DNA from: Rhodospirillales bacterium
GTDB lineage: Bacteria; Pseudomonadota; Alphaproteobacteria; Acetobacterales; Acetobacteraceae
DNA: 38,142 nucleotides
Reading direction: 5' to 3'
Assembly: GCA_017304945.1 (NCBI GenBank)
Contig: JAFKLG010000104.1
Span: 1-38,142 of the forward strand
A program made the position numbers and the translations under genes. Below, piece after piece: positions 18,119 to 27,076 of the stretch (positions are counted from its first letter, which is position 1; each line of letters starts with the position of its first letter). The notes below the pieces were generated by a model. It made no database searches. It was not told the origin of the DNA and saw nothing but the letters and a program-made list of their open reading frames with translations.

Positions 18119-19161
18119 CGCGTCGGGAGGAAACGCGTGTCGATCATCGACGCCGGATCGCTGTCCCCCTTCACCAGCCCTTGCGCGCGGAACCAGCGCA
18201 GCTGGTCGATCACGTCCGCGACGTCCAGGGCGCCGCCTTCGTCGTAGTAGCCGACCCCGGCGAGGATCTTCTCCTTCGCCTGCGGATCGCCGGTGAAGAC
18301 GTAGTGGCTGATATCCGTCACCGCAGCCAGGGTGAGCGCGTCCACCACCGGGCGTCCCTGCGGGTCGCGGCGCAGGAACGCCGCTCGATAATCCGCGACG
18401 CCGCGCTTGTAGGCCTGGGCGAATCGGTGGAGCTGTTCGGCATTCTCCGCGATGAACCGCGTGGCGGCGAACAGCGCGGTGATCTGGTACGGCACCACGT
18501 CGCCCGCCCAGGCGATGATGTGCGCCTGCCCCGCGGCCGCGGCGGGCTTGGCCTGCGAGGCGATGGCGATGGTCGCGTCCACCTGGCCCGAACTGACCGC
18601 GGCCAGCATGTTGGAGATCTGCTGTACCGGCCGCAGAGTCACGCGCGATAGAGCGAAGTCCTTCGCCTGCGCGATCCGCCCCAGCATGTAATGGAAGGAC
18701 GACCCATACTGGGTGATCGCGAAGCTGTGCCCGGGAAGCTTGTCGAGCGAGGTCAGTCCGGCATCGAAGGCCTTGTTGGAGACGAGGATCGCCGATCCCT
18801 CGTAGCCGCGCTCCTCGTGCAGGCCGCCGCCGATCACCTTCAGCACGCCCTTCTCGGCCAGATTGAAGAAGCCGCCGGTCAGGGCGGTCACGCCGATATC
18901 GATGTCACCCGACACGGCGGCGGCGGCGATCGGTTGTGCCGCCTCGAAGAAGCGGAATGCGACCTCCAGCCCTTCGTCGCGGAAATAGCCGCGCTCCTGC
19001 GCCAGGTAGAACGGCGCCGGCGACAGCGTGCGTAGCAGGCCCAGCCGCACCGGTTCGGCGGCGCGGACGAGGCGCGGGACGAGGAGTGCCCCGCCGAGCA
19101 CCAGGCGTCGTGACAGGGTTGGTCCGCGCGTCATCTCGTTGGCCCCATCTCTCGACCGCAT
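18115..19161 (-). CDS. ABC importer substrate-binding protein, NMT1/SsuA/TauA-like
   Basis: This is the periplasmic ligand receptor of the importer. Residues near the start carry a twin-arginine-like signal (LSRRLVLGGALLVPRLVRA), suggesting Tat export. The mature part begins EPVRLGLLRTLSPAPFYLAQERGYF, a typical NMT1-like first strand, and continues with DIDIGVTAL and FHYMLGRIAQ, as in sulfonate- and aromatic-acid-binding relatives. I chose ATG at 19161 (348 residues) for its GAGGTGG ribosome site; ATG at 19134 (339 residues) is a close alternative with a weaker site. No THI-box or other riboswitch is seen upstream, so thiamine precursors are not favoured. The ligand could be an organic acid or a sulfonate. 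The gene overlaps the ATPase by 4 nt and is divergent from a 3-hydroxyisobutyrate-dehydrogenase-like gene. Confidence 0.9.
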   Translation of the reverse strand: MRSRDGANEMTRGPTLSRRLVLGGALLVPRLVRAAEPVRLGLLRTLSPAPFYLAQERGYFRDEGLEVAFRFFEAAQPIAAAAVSGDIDIGVTALTGGFFNLAEKGVLKVIGGGLHEERGYEGSAILVSNKAFDAGLTSLDKLPGHSFAITQYGSSFHYMLGRIAQAKDFALSRVTLRPVQQISNMLAAVSSGQVDATIAIASQAKPAAAAGQAHIIAWAGDVVPYQITALFAATRFIAENAEQLHRFAQAYKRGVADYRAAFLRRDPQGRPVVDALTLAAVTDISHYVFTGDPQAKEKILAGVGYYDEGGALDVADVIDQLRWFRAQGLVKGDSDPASMIDTRFLPTR

Positions 19162-19314
19162 GCCTCCACCTCGCGTCCGCCCGCCCTCCTGGCCATGCGG
19201 TCGGATCTCGTCACGACGGCCGTATGCCATGCTCCGCGCCGGCAGGCGAGCCGGCCGCTTGCGAGGCCGGAGGCGAACGGGGATGCTGCGCCGCAGCGAG
19301 CGCGGAGGCGGAGG

Positions 19315-20181
19315 ATGGGCGTGACGATCGTCGGGGTGGTCGGCCTCGGGAACATGGGGCTGGGCATGGCGGGCAGCCTGCTGCGCGGCGGGTTCACCGT
19401 GATCGGCTACGACCCCTCGGCCGCTCGCCAGGACCTGTCGCGCAGCGCCGGGGTGCGGGTGCGTGAGTCGCTGACGGCCGTGATGGAAGAGGCCGAGGCA
19501 CTGGTCTTCTCGCTGCCCGCCGCGCGCGACGTGGAGGCGGTGGTGACCAGCGGCGGCCTGCTTGCCCGCCGGGACGCCTCGGTGGTTGCGATCGACACCT
19601 CCACCTCCGATCCCGGCACGTCACGCCGGCTCGCGCACGTCCTGGCAGAGGCAGGTCATGCCCTGCTCGACGCGCCGGTGAGCGGCGGGCCTGCCGGTGC
19701 CGCCGCGGGAACGCTCACCATGATGATCGGCGGCGCCGCAGCCGACCTGCAGCGGGTGCGCTCGGTGCTCGAGGCGATGGCGGCGAAGATCGTGCATGTC
19801 GGCCCCTCCGGCGCCGGCAACGTCGCGAAGCTGGTGAACAACCTGCTGGTCGCGGCGCATCTGGTCACAGCGCAGGAAGCACTCCGCCTTTCCGAGGCTG
19901 CCGGCCTGCCCGCGGAGGCCGCTCTGGGCGTCATCAACGCGGCGACCGGGCGCAGCGCCGCCACCGAGGTGAGCATCCCGCGCTGGGTCATACCCGGCAC
20001 GTTCGACAGCGGCTTCAGCGCCGGGCTGATGCGGAAGGACGTGCGGCTGGCCCTGGAGATGGCGGCCGAAACGGGGGTCGCGCTGCCGCTGAGCGGACTG
20101 GTCGGGCAGCTCTGGCGCGACGCGCCGTTCGCCGATTCCGACGACTTCACGCGGATGGCCGATTTCCGACGCGAGACGTAA
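19315..20181 (+). CDS. NAD(P)-dependent beta-hydroxyacid dehydrogenase, 3-hydroxyisobutyrate dehydrogenase family
   Basis: Enzymes of this family oxidise beta-hydroxyacids such as 3-hydroxyisobutyrate, tartronate semialdehyde or 6-phosphogluconate analogues. The 288-residue protein has the N-terminal Rossmann motif GLGNMG (10-15), the substrate motif DAPVSGGPAGAAAGTLTMM and catalytic Lys172 in GAGNVAKLVNN. The C-terminal helical domain includes FSAGLMRKDVRLALE, a strong family signature. The ATG at 19315 follows tandem GGAGG sites; an in-frame GTG lies six bases later. The gene is divergent from the NMT1-type importer and convergent with livF, separated by only 6 nt. Tartronate-semialdehyde reductase would fit glyoxylate metabolism and 3-hydroxyisobutyrate dehydrogenase would fit valine breakdown; sequence alone does not decide. 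Confidence 0.9.
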   Translation: MGVTIVGVVGLGNMGLGMAGSLLRGGFTVIGYDPSAARQDLSRSAGVRVRESLTAVMEEAEALVFSLPAARDVEAVVTSGGLLARRDASVVAIDTSTSDPGTSRRLAHVLAEAGHALLDAPVSGGPAGAAAGTLTMMIGGAAADLQRVRSVLEAMAAKIVHVGPSGAGNVAKLVNNLLVAAHLVTAQEALRLSEAAGLPAEAALGVINAATGRSAATEVSIPRWVIPGTFDSGFSAGLMRKDVRLALEMAAETGVALPLSGLVGQLWRDAPFADSDDFTRMADFRRET

Positions 20182-20187
20182 GGGCGC

Positions 20188-20925
20188 CTAGGCAGCCGGG
20201 ACCTGCATCTCTCCCAGATAGGCCTCGCGGATCAGCGGATTGCGGCGCAGCTCCTCGGCGGTGCCGGACAGCACGACCTGGCCGGTCTGCAGCACGTAGG
20301 CGCGATGCGCGACGGACAGCGCCATGTTGGCGTTCTGCTCGACCATGAAGATCGTGGTGCCCTGGCGATTGATCGTCTGGATGATGTCGAACACCTGCTC
20401 CACGTAGCGCGGCGACAGCCCCATCGACGGTTCGTCCATGCACAGCAGCCGCGGCCGCGCCATCAGCGCGCGGCCCATCGCCACCATCTGCTGCTCGCCG
20501 CCCGAGAGGGTGCCGGCGATCTGGTTGCGCCGCTCCTTCACGCGCGGGAACAGGTCGTAGACGCGCTCGAGATCCTCGTCGAACTCCGTGCCGCGTTTGC
20601 GCAGATAGGCGCCCATCTCGAGGTTCTCGAACACCGTCATGCGCGGGAACAACCGCCGCGCTTCCAGCACCGGGGCAATGCCGCGGCGGACGCGTTCGGC
20701 GGTGGGCAGGCGCTCGATCGCCTTGCCGTCGAACTGCACCGTCCCGGAGGTCGGGCGCACCACGCCCATGATCGTCTTCATCGTGGTCGACTTGCCGCAG
20801 GCGTTGCCGCCCAGCAGCGCGATGATCTCTCCTTTCGCGATGGCATAGTCGACGTGCTTCAGCACGTGCAGGTCGCCGTAATGCGTGTTGACGTCCCGGA
20901 ACTCGAGCAGCATCGGCTCAGGCAT
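20188..20925 (-). CDS. livF: Branched-chain-amino-acid-type ABC importer ATPase LivF
   Basis: This is the second ATPase of a HAAT-family importer. The 245-residue protein has Walker A GGNACGKST, Q-loop region EARRLFPRMTVFENLEMG, signature LSGGEQQMVAMGRALM, Walker B LLCMDEPSMGLSP and the switch histidine position occupied by Glu-Gln in MVEQNANMAL, all normal for LivF. The usual Walker A G-P-N-G-A is G-G-N-A-C here but still fits GxxxxGKS/T. Its start overlaps the end of the LivM-LivG fusion by 8 nt, placing it last in the livK-H-MG-F operon. HAAT systems carry leucine-type amino acids but also amides, urea or aromatic compounds, so the substrate is open. Confidence 0.94.
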   Translation of the reverse strand: MPEPMLLEFRDVNTHYGDLHVLKHVDYAIAKGEIIALLGGNACGKSTTMKTIMGVVRPTSGTVQFDGKAIERLPTAERVRRGIAPVLEARRLFPRMTVFENLEMGAYLRKRGTEFDEDLERVYDLFPRVKERRNQIAGTLSGGEQQMVAMGRALMARPRLLCMDEPSMGLSPRYVEQVFDIIQTINRQGTTIFMVEQNANMALSVAHRAYVLQTGQVVLSGTAEELRRNPLIREAYLGEMQVPAA

Positions 20926-22948
20926 TGACGGCGACTCCCGCGGCAGCGGCTTGCGCGTTGCGACCGAGATAGGCGCGCAGCACCTCCTCGTCCTGGCGAA
21001 CCTCCGCCGGCGTGCCCTGGGCGATGATCTCGCCGTGGTCGAGCACGTAGACCCGGTCGGCCAGCGTGGTCACCACGTCGAGCTTGTGTTCGATCAGCAG
21101 CACCGTGAGTCCGAGCTGGTTGAGGCTCTTGACCTGTTCGGCAAGTTCGAGCGTCTCGGCGGGGTTCATGCCCGCGGTCGGTTCGTCCAGCAACAGGATG
21201 CGTGGGCGGGAAGCAAGCGCGCGGGCGATCTCGGTCCGGCGGCGGTTGGCATAGGACAGGCCGGTGACCATCTGGCCGATGCGGGGAACCAGCCGGTTGC
21301 CGAAGATGCCGAAGATCTGCATCGCCCAGCGCTGCGCCTCCGCCTCCTCGTCGCGGGTCGAGCGCGGCCGCAGGATCGCCGCGGCGATGCCGGTGTTCAG
21401 CCGTGCGTGCTGGCCGATCAGCACGTTCTCCAGCACCGTCAGGTTGCCGAAGAGCCGCAGGTTCTGGAACGTGCGGGCGACGCCCTTCTTCAGGATCTCG
21501 TGCGGCGGCAGGTTGGTCAGCTCGTCGCCATGGAAGGTGATCGCGCCCGACTCCGCCGGCACCAGCCCGGTGATCACGTTGAACAGCGTCGATTTGCCGG
21601 AACCGTTCGGGCCGATCACCGCGATCACGCTGCCCACGGGCACGTCCAGGCTCACCTTGTTCAATGCGACCAGCCCGCCGAAACGCACCGTGACGTCGCG
21701 GATCGCCATGGCCGTCTCGCCGCTGCGGCGTTCCCCGCCGAGGCCTTCGAGTTCCAGGTCCTTGAAGCCGCCGCGACGGACTTCGGCGTGCTGCTGGTCG
21801 AAGCTCAGCGCGGCTTGCGGCCGTGTCGCCGGGATCAGCCCTTCGCGGCGGAACAGCATCATGCCGACCAGGATCAGGCCGAAGATCAGCTCGATCGACG
21901 GCACCAGGTCGACATGGGCGAGCCAGTCGCTGTGCACCAGGCGTCCCGCGGCGTTGAGCCAGGTGGTCAGATCCTTGAGCCACCACGACTGCAACAGTTG
22001 CAGGATGAAGGCGCCGAGCACGACGCCCCAGACGGAGCCGATGCCGCCGAAGACGATCATGACGAGGATCATGACCGACACTGGGAAGCCGAACATCTCC
22101 GGCGTCGCCGTCTGCAGCTTGGCGACGTAGAACACCCCGGTCATGCCGCCGAACGCCGCGCCGATCGCGAACGCCATCAGCTTGAAGCGGGTGCGATCGA
22201 CGCCCATGGCCGCGGCGGCGATCTCGTCCTCGCGGATCGCCATCCAGGCGCGGCCGATGCGCGAGTCCCGCAATCGGAGACTGACGAAGATCAGCAGTGC
22301 CACCATCGCGATCGCGACGTAGTAGTAGGGCGTCGCGTCGACGCCGAAGCTCCAGCCGAACAGCTTGGGGGCGGCGACCCCGTTCAATCCGGCGGCGCCG
22401 CCGGTCAGGTCCGACCAGTTGCGGACCACGATCGGCACGATCTCACCGAACCCGAGCGTGACGATCGCGAGGTAGTCACCTCGGAGACGCAAGGTCGGTG
22501 CGCCGAACACCATGCCCCAGAAGGCCGCGACGGCGGCTGCGAGCGGCAACGCGATCCAGAAGGACAGCGTGAAGTGCACCGCCATGCCGCCACTGTCGCC
22601 GGCGATCTGGGAGACGAGGCCGACCTGGCGGAACGGCTCCCAGAACGGGCTCCAGGGTGGTTCCAACTGGAACGAGGTCAGCAGCCCGTAGGTATACGCG
22701 CCGATCGCGAAGAACGCCGCGTAGCCGAGATCGAGCAGGCCGGCGAAGCCCACCACGATGTTGAGTCCGAGGGCGAGCGTCGCATAGGCGGCCGCGTTCG
22801 CCATGCTGTCGATATCGGCGTCGTTGTCGTGCAGGATCGGGAACAACAGCGCCGCGATGATCAGCAGCGTGAGGCCGATCTGCTTGCGTCGCGCTTCCGG
22901 GATGCGCGCGAGCCAGGGCTGGGTCCAGGACGTCATGGTGCCGCTCAT
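20918..22948 (-). CDS. Fused LivM permease - LivG ATPase of a branched-chain-amino-acid-type ABC importer
   Basis: A single 676-residue frame joins two normally separate subunits. Residues to about 370 are a LivM permease: multiple hydrophobic helices, NIVVGFAGLLDLGYAAFFAI, LRGDYLAIVTLGFGEIVPIV, the EAA-like RAWMAIREDEIAAAAMGVD, and IVFGGIGSVWG. A linker of about 40 residues (QAALSFDQQHAEVRRGG...) leads to a LivG ATPase with Walker A GPNGSGKST, ARTFQNLRLF, signature LSYANRRRTEIARAL, Walker B ILLLDEPTAGMNP and LIEHKLDVV. No stop or frameshift separates the halves, so the fusion is real in this sequence; an internal Met in GETAMAIRD could in principle allow separate LivG translation. It overlaps livH (ATGA) and livF (8 nt). 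Fused LivMG proteins are known in some proteobacteria. Confidence 0.93.
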   Translation of the reverse strand: MSGTMTSWTQPWLARIPEARRKQIGLTLLIIAALLFPILHDNDADIDSMANAAAYATLALGLNIVVGFAGLLDLGYAAFFAIGAYTYGLLTSFQLEPPWSPFWEPFRQVGLVSQIAGDSGGMAVHFTLSFWIALPLAAAVAAFWGMVFGAPTLRLRGDYLAIVTLGFGEIVPIVVRNWSDLTGGAAGLNGVAAPKLFGWSFGVDATPYYYVAIAMVALLIFVSLRLRDSRIGRAWMAIREDEIAAAAMGVDRTRFKLMAFAIGAAFGGMTGVFYVAKLQTATPEMFGFPVSVMILVMIVFGGIGSVWGVVLGAFILQLLQSWWLKDLTTWLNAAGRLVHSDWLAHVDLVPSIELIFGLILVGMMLFRREGLIPATRPQAALSFDQQHAEVRRGGFKDLELEGLGGERRSGETAMAIRDVTVRFGGLVALNKVSLDVPVGSVIAVIGPNGSGKSTLFNVITGLVPAESGAITFHGDELTNLPPHEILKKGVARTFQNLRLFGNLTVLENVLIGQHARLNTGIAAAILRPRSTRDEEAEAQRWAMQIFGIFGNRLVPRIGQMVTGLSYANRRRTEIARALASRPRILLLDEPTAGMNPAETLELAEQVKSLNQLGLTVLLIEHKLDVVTTLADRVYVLDHGEIIAQGTPAEVRQDEEVLRAYLGRNAQAAAAGVAVNA

Positions 22949-23874
22949 GACTTCTGCGGCGCCAGTCGCCCGAACAGGCCGGCAGGCTTGAACACCAGCA
23001 CCAGGACGAGGATCGAGAAGATGATCACGTCGGCCCAGGCCGTCGCGATGAACTGGCCGGCCATGGCCTCGATCAGTCCGATCAGTACGCCGCCCACCAT
23101 GGCGCCCGGCACGTTGCCGATGCCGCCCAGCACCGCGGCGGTGAAGGCCCGCAGCCCGGCGGTGAAGCCGATGATGAAGCTGGTGAAGTTGTAGTAGAGG
23201 CCGAAGATCAACCCCCCTGCCCCGGCCAGCGCCGATCCCAGGAAGAAGGCGGTCACGATGACCCGGTCGACCTCGACGCCCATCATGCGCGCGGCCTCCG
23301 GGTCCTGCGCGGTGGCGCGCATGGCCTTGCCCATCTTGCTCCGCTGCACGAAGACGTAGAGCCCGGCCATCAACGCGAGCGCCACGATCCAGATCAGGAT
23401 CACGCGCAGGTCGAGCGTCGCCCCGCCGATCTGGAACCGTTTCGTCGGCAACGGGTTGGGGAAGTTCTTGGCGTCGGCGCCCTGGCTCAGCAGGACGACG
23501 TTGAACAGGATGTAGGAGACGCCGATCGTGGTGATCATCGCCGCCGGCCCCTTGACGTTGCGCAGCGGGCGCAGCGACAGCACCTCGATCGCCACGCCCA
23601 GCGCGCCGGAGGCGACCATCGTGACCGCGAAGGCGGCGATCAGCACCATGGCAAGCGGCAGCCCGGTCAGGATCACCTCCTGACCGTTCAGCCCGAACAG
23701 TTGCAGCACCCCCATGGCGATGAACGAGCCCACCATGAACACGTTGAAGTGGGCGAAGTTGATGAGCTCCAGAATGCCGTAGACCAAGGTGAATCCCAGC
23801 GCGAGCAGAGAGTACATCGCGCCGAGACTCAGACCATTGATCGTCTGCTGCAGCAGCAGATCGAACGTGGTCAT
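22945..23874 (-). CDS. livH: Branched-chain-amino-acid-type ABC importer permease LivH
   Basis: This is the first inner-membrane permease of the importer. The 309-residue protein has about eight hydrophobic helices and the family hallmarks QQTINGLSLGAMYSLLALGFTLVYGILELINFAHF (read as consecutive short segments), KMGKAMRATAQDPEAARMMGV as the ATPase-contact loop, and a C-terminal GGIGNVPGAMVGG. It begins 7 nt after the full-length livK frame ends and overlaps the LivM-LivG fusion gene by 4 nt (ATGA). Confidence 0.9.
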   Translation of the reverse strand: MTTFDLLLQQTINGLSLGAMYSLLALGFTLVYGILELINFAHFNVFMVGSFIAMGVLQLFGLNGQEVILTGLPLAMVLIAAFAVTMVASGALGVAIEVLSLRPLRNVKGPAAMITTIGVSYILFNVVLLSQGADAKNFPNPLPTKRFQIGGATLDLRVILIWIVALALMAGLYVFVQRSKMGKAMRATAQDPEAARMMGVEVDRVIVTAFFLGSALAGAGGLIFGLYYNFTSFIIGFTAGLRAFTAAVLGGIGNVPGAMVGGVLIGLIEAMAGQFIATAWADVIIFSILVLVLVFKPAGLFGRLAPQKS

Positions 23875-23881
23875 GGCGCGC

Positions 23882-25144
23882 TCAGGACTGCGGGGCCACC
23901 CCGATATACTTGTACTGCCGCGACACGTCGTCGGGACGCGCCGCCGGGTCCTGCGTGATCTGGAACACGCTGACGGTGCGGTCCGCCAGGTCGCCGTTCG
24001 CGTCGAACTACACCACGCCCTGGATCGTGTTCACCTTCGCGGTCTGGATCGCGTCGCGCACCGCGTCCCGCGTGACCTTCTTGCCCGATGCCGCCACCCG
24101 ACGGATGCTGTCGATGATCACCAGCGTCGCGTCATAGGCCGTGATCGTGTAGTCGTCCGGCGGGCTGTGGAAGCGGCCCATGTAATGGTCCACGAAGGCT
24201 TGCGCCTTGGTGTCGCCGACGAGGTGCGGCGAGGCGATGGTCGCGTACCAGCCGGCGGCCGCAGGGAACCCGACGGCGGTCAGCATCGCCGGCCCATACA
24301 TCCCGTCTCCGCCGCCCTTGATGACGTTCGGGATGATGTCGTACGACTGCTTCGCCAGTTTCACGCCGGCCTGACCGACGCCGCCATAATAGAGCGCCTC
24401 GGGGTTGAGCGACTTGATCTTCGTGAGAATCGTCGTGTAGTCGGCCGCCTTCGGGTCGAGCCGGTCACGGCCGAGGATCTTGATCCCCTTGGCCTCCGCC
24501 TGCTTCTGGAACGTGTCCGCGATGCCCACGCCATAGGCGCCGCTGTCGTCCAGCACGTAGACGTTCTTCACCTTGAGCTTGTCGGCGAAGAAGTTCGCCA
24601 TGTTCGGACCCTGGTAGGCGTCCGTCGTCACCGTCCGGAAGTAGATCGGCTTCCCCGCCGGCCGATACTGCTCGGCGAACTTGGGATTGGTGATGTCGGG
24701 ATTGGTGGAGGCCGGGGTGATGATCGCCAGGCCGCCCTGGCTCAGGATCGGCGCCATCGCCTTGCCGGCGCCGCTCATCTGCGGCCCAACCGCCGCCATG
24801 ACGTCGCGGTCCGACACCATCTTGCGGGCGTTCGTCGCCGCCTGCGCGGGATCGTACTGCCCGGCCGTCGGCGTGCCGTCGTCATATGTCACGAGTTCGA
24901 GCTTGATGCCGGGGATCGCATTCGCGTCGTTCGCTTCCTCGATCGCCATCGTCACGCCATTGCGCACGCGCACGGCGCTTTCGGAGTCGGCGCCGGTCAG
25001 CGAGCAATCAACTGCCACCTTGAAGACCGTGTCCGCTGCCCAGCTTTCGCTCACATGTGTGGCGCTGAGTGCAAGCCCCGTGGCGGCAGTGGCGAGGAAT
25101 TGTGCAGCGCGTCGCCGTGTCAGCATGTCAAGGCCCCCAGTCAT
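23882..25144 (-). pseudogene. Branched-chain-amino-acid-type ABC binding protein (LivK-like) with in-frame amber codon
   Basis: This is the periplasmic receptor of the Liv-type importer, with an N-terminal Tat-like signal (LTRRRAAQFLATAATGLALS). Conserved blocks are VAVDCSLTGADSE, AAVGPQMSGAGKAMAPI, ITPASTNPDITN, YFRTVTTDAYQGP, VYVLDDSGAYGVGIAD and YYGGVGQAG. At codon 379 (24008-24010) a TAG stops the frame inside the conserved IQGVV-x-FDANGD motif. The same frame then continues for 41 more family-like residues (FDANGDLADRTVSVFQITQD...YIGVAPQS) to TGA at 23882-23884. The intact protein would have 420 positions. Loss of the last beta-strand region may impair folding. A single substitution (for example TCG, CAG or GAG to TAG) explains it; sequencing error or suppression are alternatives. 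livH follows after 7 nt. Confidence 0.85.
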
Positions 25145-25249
25145 TCACTCTTCTCTGGGCAGCTAAGCAAGCGCTGGACCATCTGTCATCATCATTTGTC
25201 AAATTTCATCCGGCTCCACGGCTGACCGGCTTTGGCCTATAGGACGCGG

Positions 25250-27055
25250 ATGCCCCCGCCGCTTCTGACGTTACAAGACATTCATCTCACCTTCGGCAGC
25301 ACGCCACTGCTCGCGGGCGCCAATCTCACCGTGTCCGCAGGCGATCGCGTCTGCCTGGTCGGCCGCAATGGCTCCGGCAAATCCACGCTGCTGCGCGTCG
25401 CCGCCAACCTGCTGACGCCCGAGTCAGGCCGCCGCTTCGCCCAGCCCGGCGCCACCATCCGCTACCTGCCGCAGGAGCCCGACTTCACCGGCTTCGCCAC
25501 GACGCGCGACTACGTCGAGGCCGGCTTCGACGATGCCGTCGGTGACCGGCATCGCGCCGACTACCTGCTGGAACAGCTCGAACTCACCGGCAGCGAGAAC
25601 CCCACCCGCCTCTCGGGCGGCGAGACCCGCCGCGCGGCGCTCGCCCGCGTGCTCGCCCCCGAACCCGACATCCTGCTGCTCGACGAACCCACCAACCATC
25701 TCGACCTGCTCGGGATCGAATGGCTCGAGCGCGAACTGGCCTCGCTCCGCTCCGCGATCGTGCTGATCAGCCACGATCGACGGTTGCTCGAGAAACTATC
25801 GCGCACGACCGTCTGGCTGGATCGCGGCACGACCCGCGTGCTCGACCAGGGCTTCGCCCAATTCGAGTCCTGGCGCGACGCCCTCCTCGAACAGGAAGAG
25901 CTCGAGCACCACAAGCTCGGTCGCAAGATCGCGATGGAGGAGGACTGGCTCCGCTATGGCGTCACCGCGCGGCGCAAGCGCAACCAGAAGCGCCTCGCCG
26001 ACCTGCATGCGCTCCGCAAACGGCACAAGGAGCGGCGGGGCGCCGTCGGCAAGGTCCAGATGGAGGCGGCGGAAGCCGATCTCTCCGGCCGTCTCGTCTT
26101 CGTGGCCGAAGGCGTGTGGAAGTCCTTCGGCGACCGCATCATCGTGCGCGACTTCTCGACGCGGATCCTGCGCGGCGATCGCACCGCGCTGGTCGGCCCG
26201 AACGGCGCCGGCAAGACCACGCTGCTCAACATCCTGATGGGGACGCTCGCGCCGGACCAGGGCGAGGTGAAGCGCGGCACCAATCTCGAGGCGATCACGC
26301 TCGATCAGCGCCGCGAGACGCTCGATGCCACGCAGACGCTGCGCGACGCGCTCACCGGCGGCCACGGCGACATGGTCACCGTCGGCGGACAGAACCGGCA
26401 CGTGATCGGCTACATGAAGGACTTCCTGTTCGGCCCCGAGCAGGCGAACACGCCGGTGGGCGTGCTGTCGGGGGGCGAGCGCGGGCGACTCACGCTCGCC
26501 CGTGCCTTCGCCAGGCAATCCAACCTGCTGGTGCTCGACGAGCCGACCAACGACCTCGACCTCGAAACCCTCGACCTGCTGCAGGAACGGCTCGCGGACT
26601 ACGCCGGCACCGTGCTGCTGGTGAGCCATGATCGCGACTTCCTCGACCGCGTCGCAACCTCGGTGATCGCGGCCGAGGGCGACGGGCGCTGGGTGGAGTA
26701 TGCCGGTGGTTACAGCGACATGCTGGCCCAGCGAGGCCCGCTGCGCATGGCGCCCTCCCCGGCCGCCCGGACGAAACCCGCCACGCCGGCGGCGCCGCGC
26801 CCGGCAGCCCCGGCACGCAAGCGGATGACGTTCAAGGACCGCCACGCGCTGGAGACGCTGCCCGCGCGCATCGAGGCGCTGCAGCAGGAGATCGCGAAGC
26901 TGAACGCCGCGATCGCGGACCCGGACCTGTATGCGCGCGACGCCGCCCGCTTCCAGCGTACCACGGCGGCGCTCGCCACCGCGCAGCAGGCACTGTCGGA
27001 GGCGGAGGAACAGTGGCTCGCGCTCGAGATGCTGCGGGAAGAGATCGAGGGCTGA
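25250..27055 (+). CDS. ABC-F family ATPase, Uup-like
   Basis: ABC-F proteins have two fused ATPase domains without membrane segments and act on ribosomes; Uup-type members are tied to ribosome rescue/assembly and DNA stability. The 601-residue protein has Walker A motifs GRNGSGKST (38-46) and GPNGAGKTT (316-324), signatures LSGGETRRAALARVL and LSGGERGRLTLARAF, and Walker B with DEPTNHLDL and DEPTNDLDL. The interdomain linker contains the basic EEDWLRYGVTARRKRNQKRL stretch typical of the P-site tRNA interaction motif of Uup. After a Pro/Ala-rich hinge, residues from about 520 form a coiled coil (LPARIEALQQEIAKL...), the Uup C-terminal domain. I chose ATG at 25250 over an in-frame TTG at 25232, since AGGA lies just upstream. 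Divergent from livK. Confidence 0.93.
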   Translation: MPPPLLTLQDIHLTFGSTPLLAGANLTVSAGDRVCLVGRNGSGKSTLLRVAANLLTPESGRRFAQPGATIRYLPQEPDFTGFATTRDYVEAGFDDAVGDRHRADYLLEQLELTGSENPTRLSGGETRRAALARVLAPEPDILLLDEPTNHLDLLGIEWLERELASLRSAIVLISHDRRLLEKLSRTTVWLDRGTTRVLDQGFAQFESWRDALLEQEELEHHKLGRKIAMEEDWLRYGVTARRKRNQKRLADLHALRKRHKERRGAVGKVQMEAAEADLSGRLVFVAEGVWKSFGDRIIVRDFSTRILRGDRTALVGPNGAGKTTLLNILMGTLAPDQGEVKRGTNLEAITLDQRRETLDATQTLRDALTGGHGDMVTVGGQNRHVIGYMKDFLFGPEQANTPVGVLSGGERGRLTLARAFARQSNLLVLDEPTNDLDLETLDLLQERLADYAGTVLLVSHDRDFLDRVATSVIAAEGDGRWVEYAGGYSDMLAQRGPLRMAPSPAARTKPATPAAPRPAAPARKRMTFKDRHALETLPARIEALQQEIAKLNAAIADPDLYARDAARFQRTTAALATAQQALSEAEEQWLALEMLREEIEG

Positions 27056-27076
27056 GCGCGGCGGCCCCGGCGCGGG

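Noticed and set aside
19162..19314. Possible thiamine (THI-box) riboswitch before the NMT1-type binding protein
   Set aside because: The hallmark CTGAGA and related conserved segments are absent.
25194..25204. ATTTGTCAAAT palindrome between livK and the ABC-F gene, with a TTGACA on the minus strand
   Set aside because: It is short and in an AT-richer promoter-like gap. The TTGACA has no acceptable -10 at the right distance, so I did not list it as a site.
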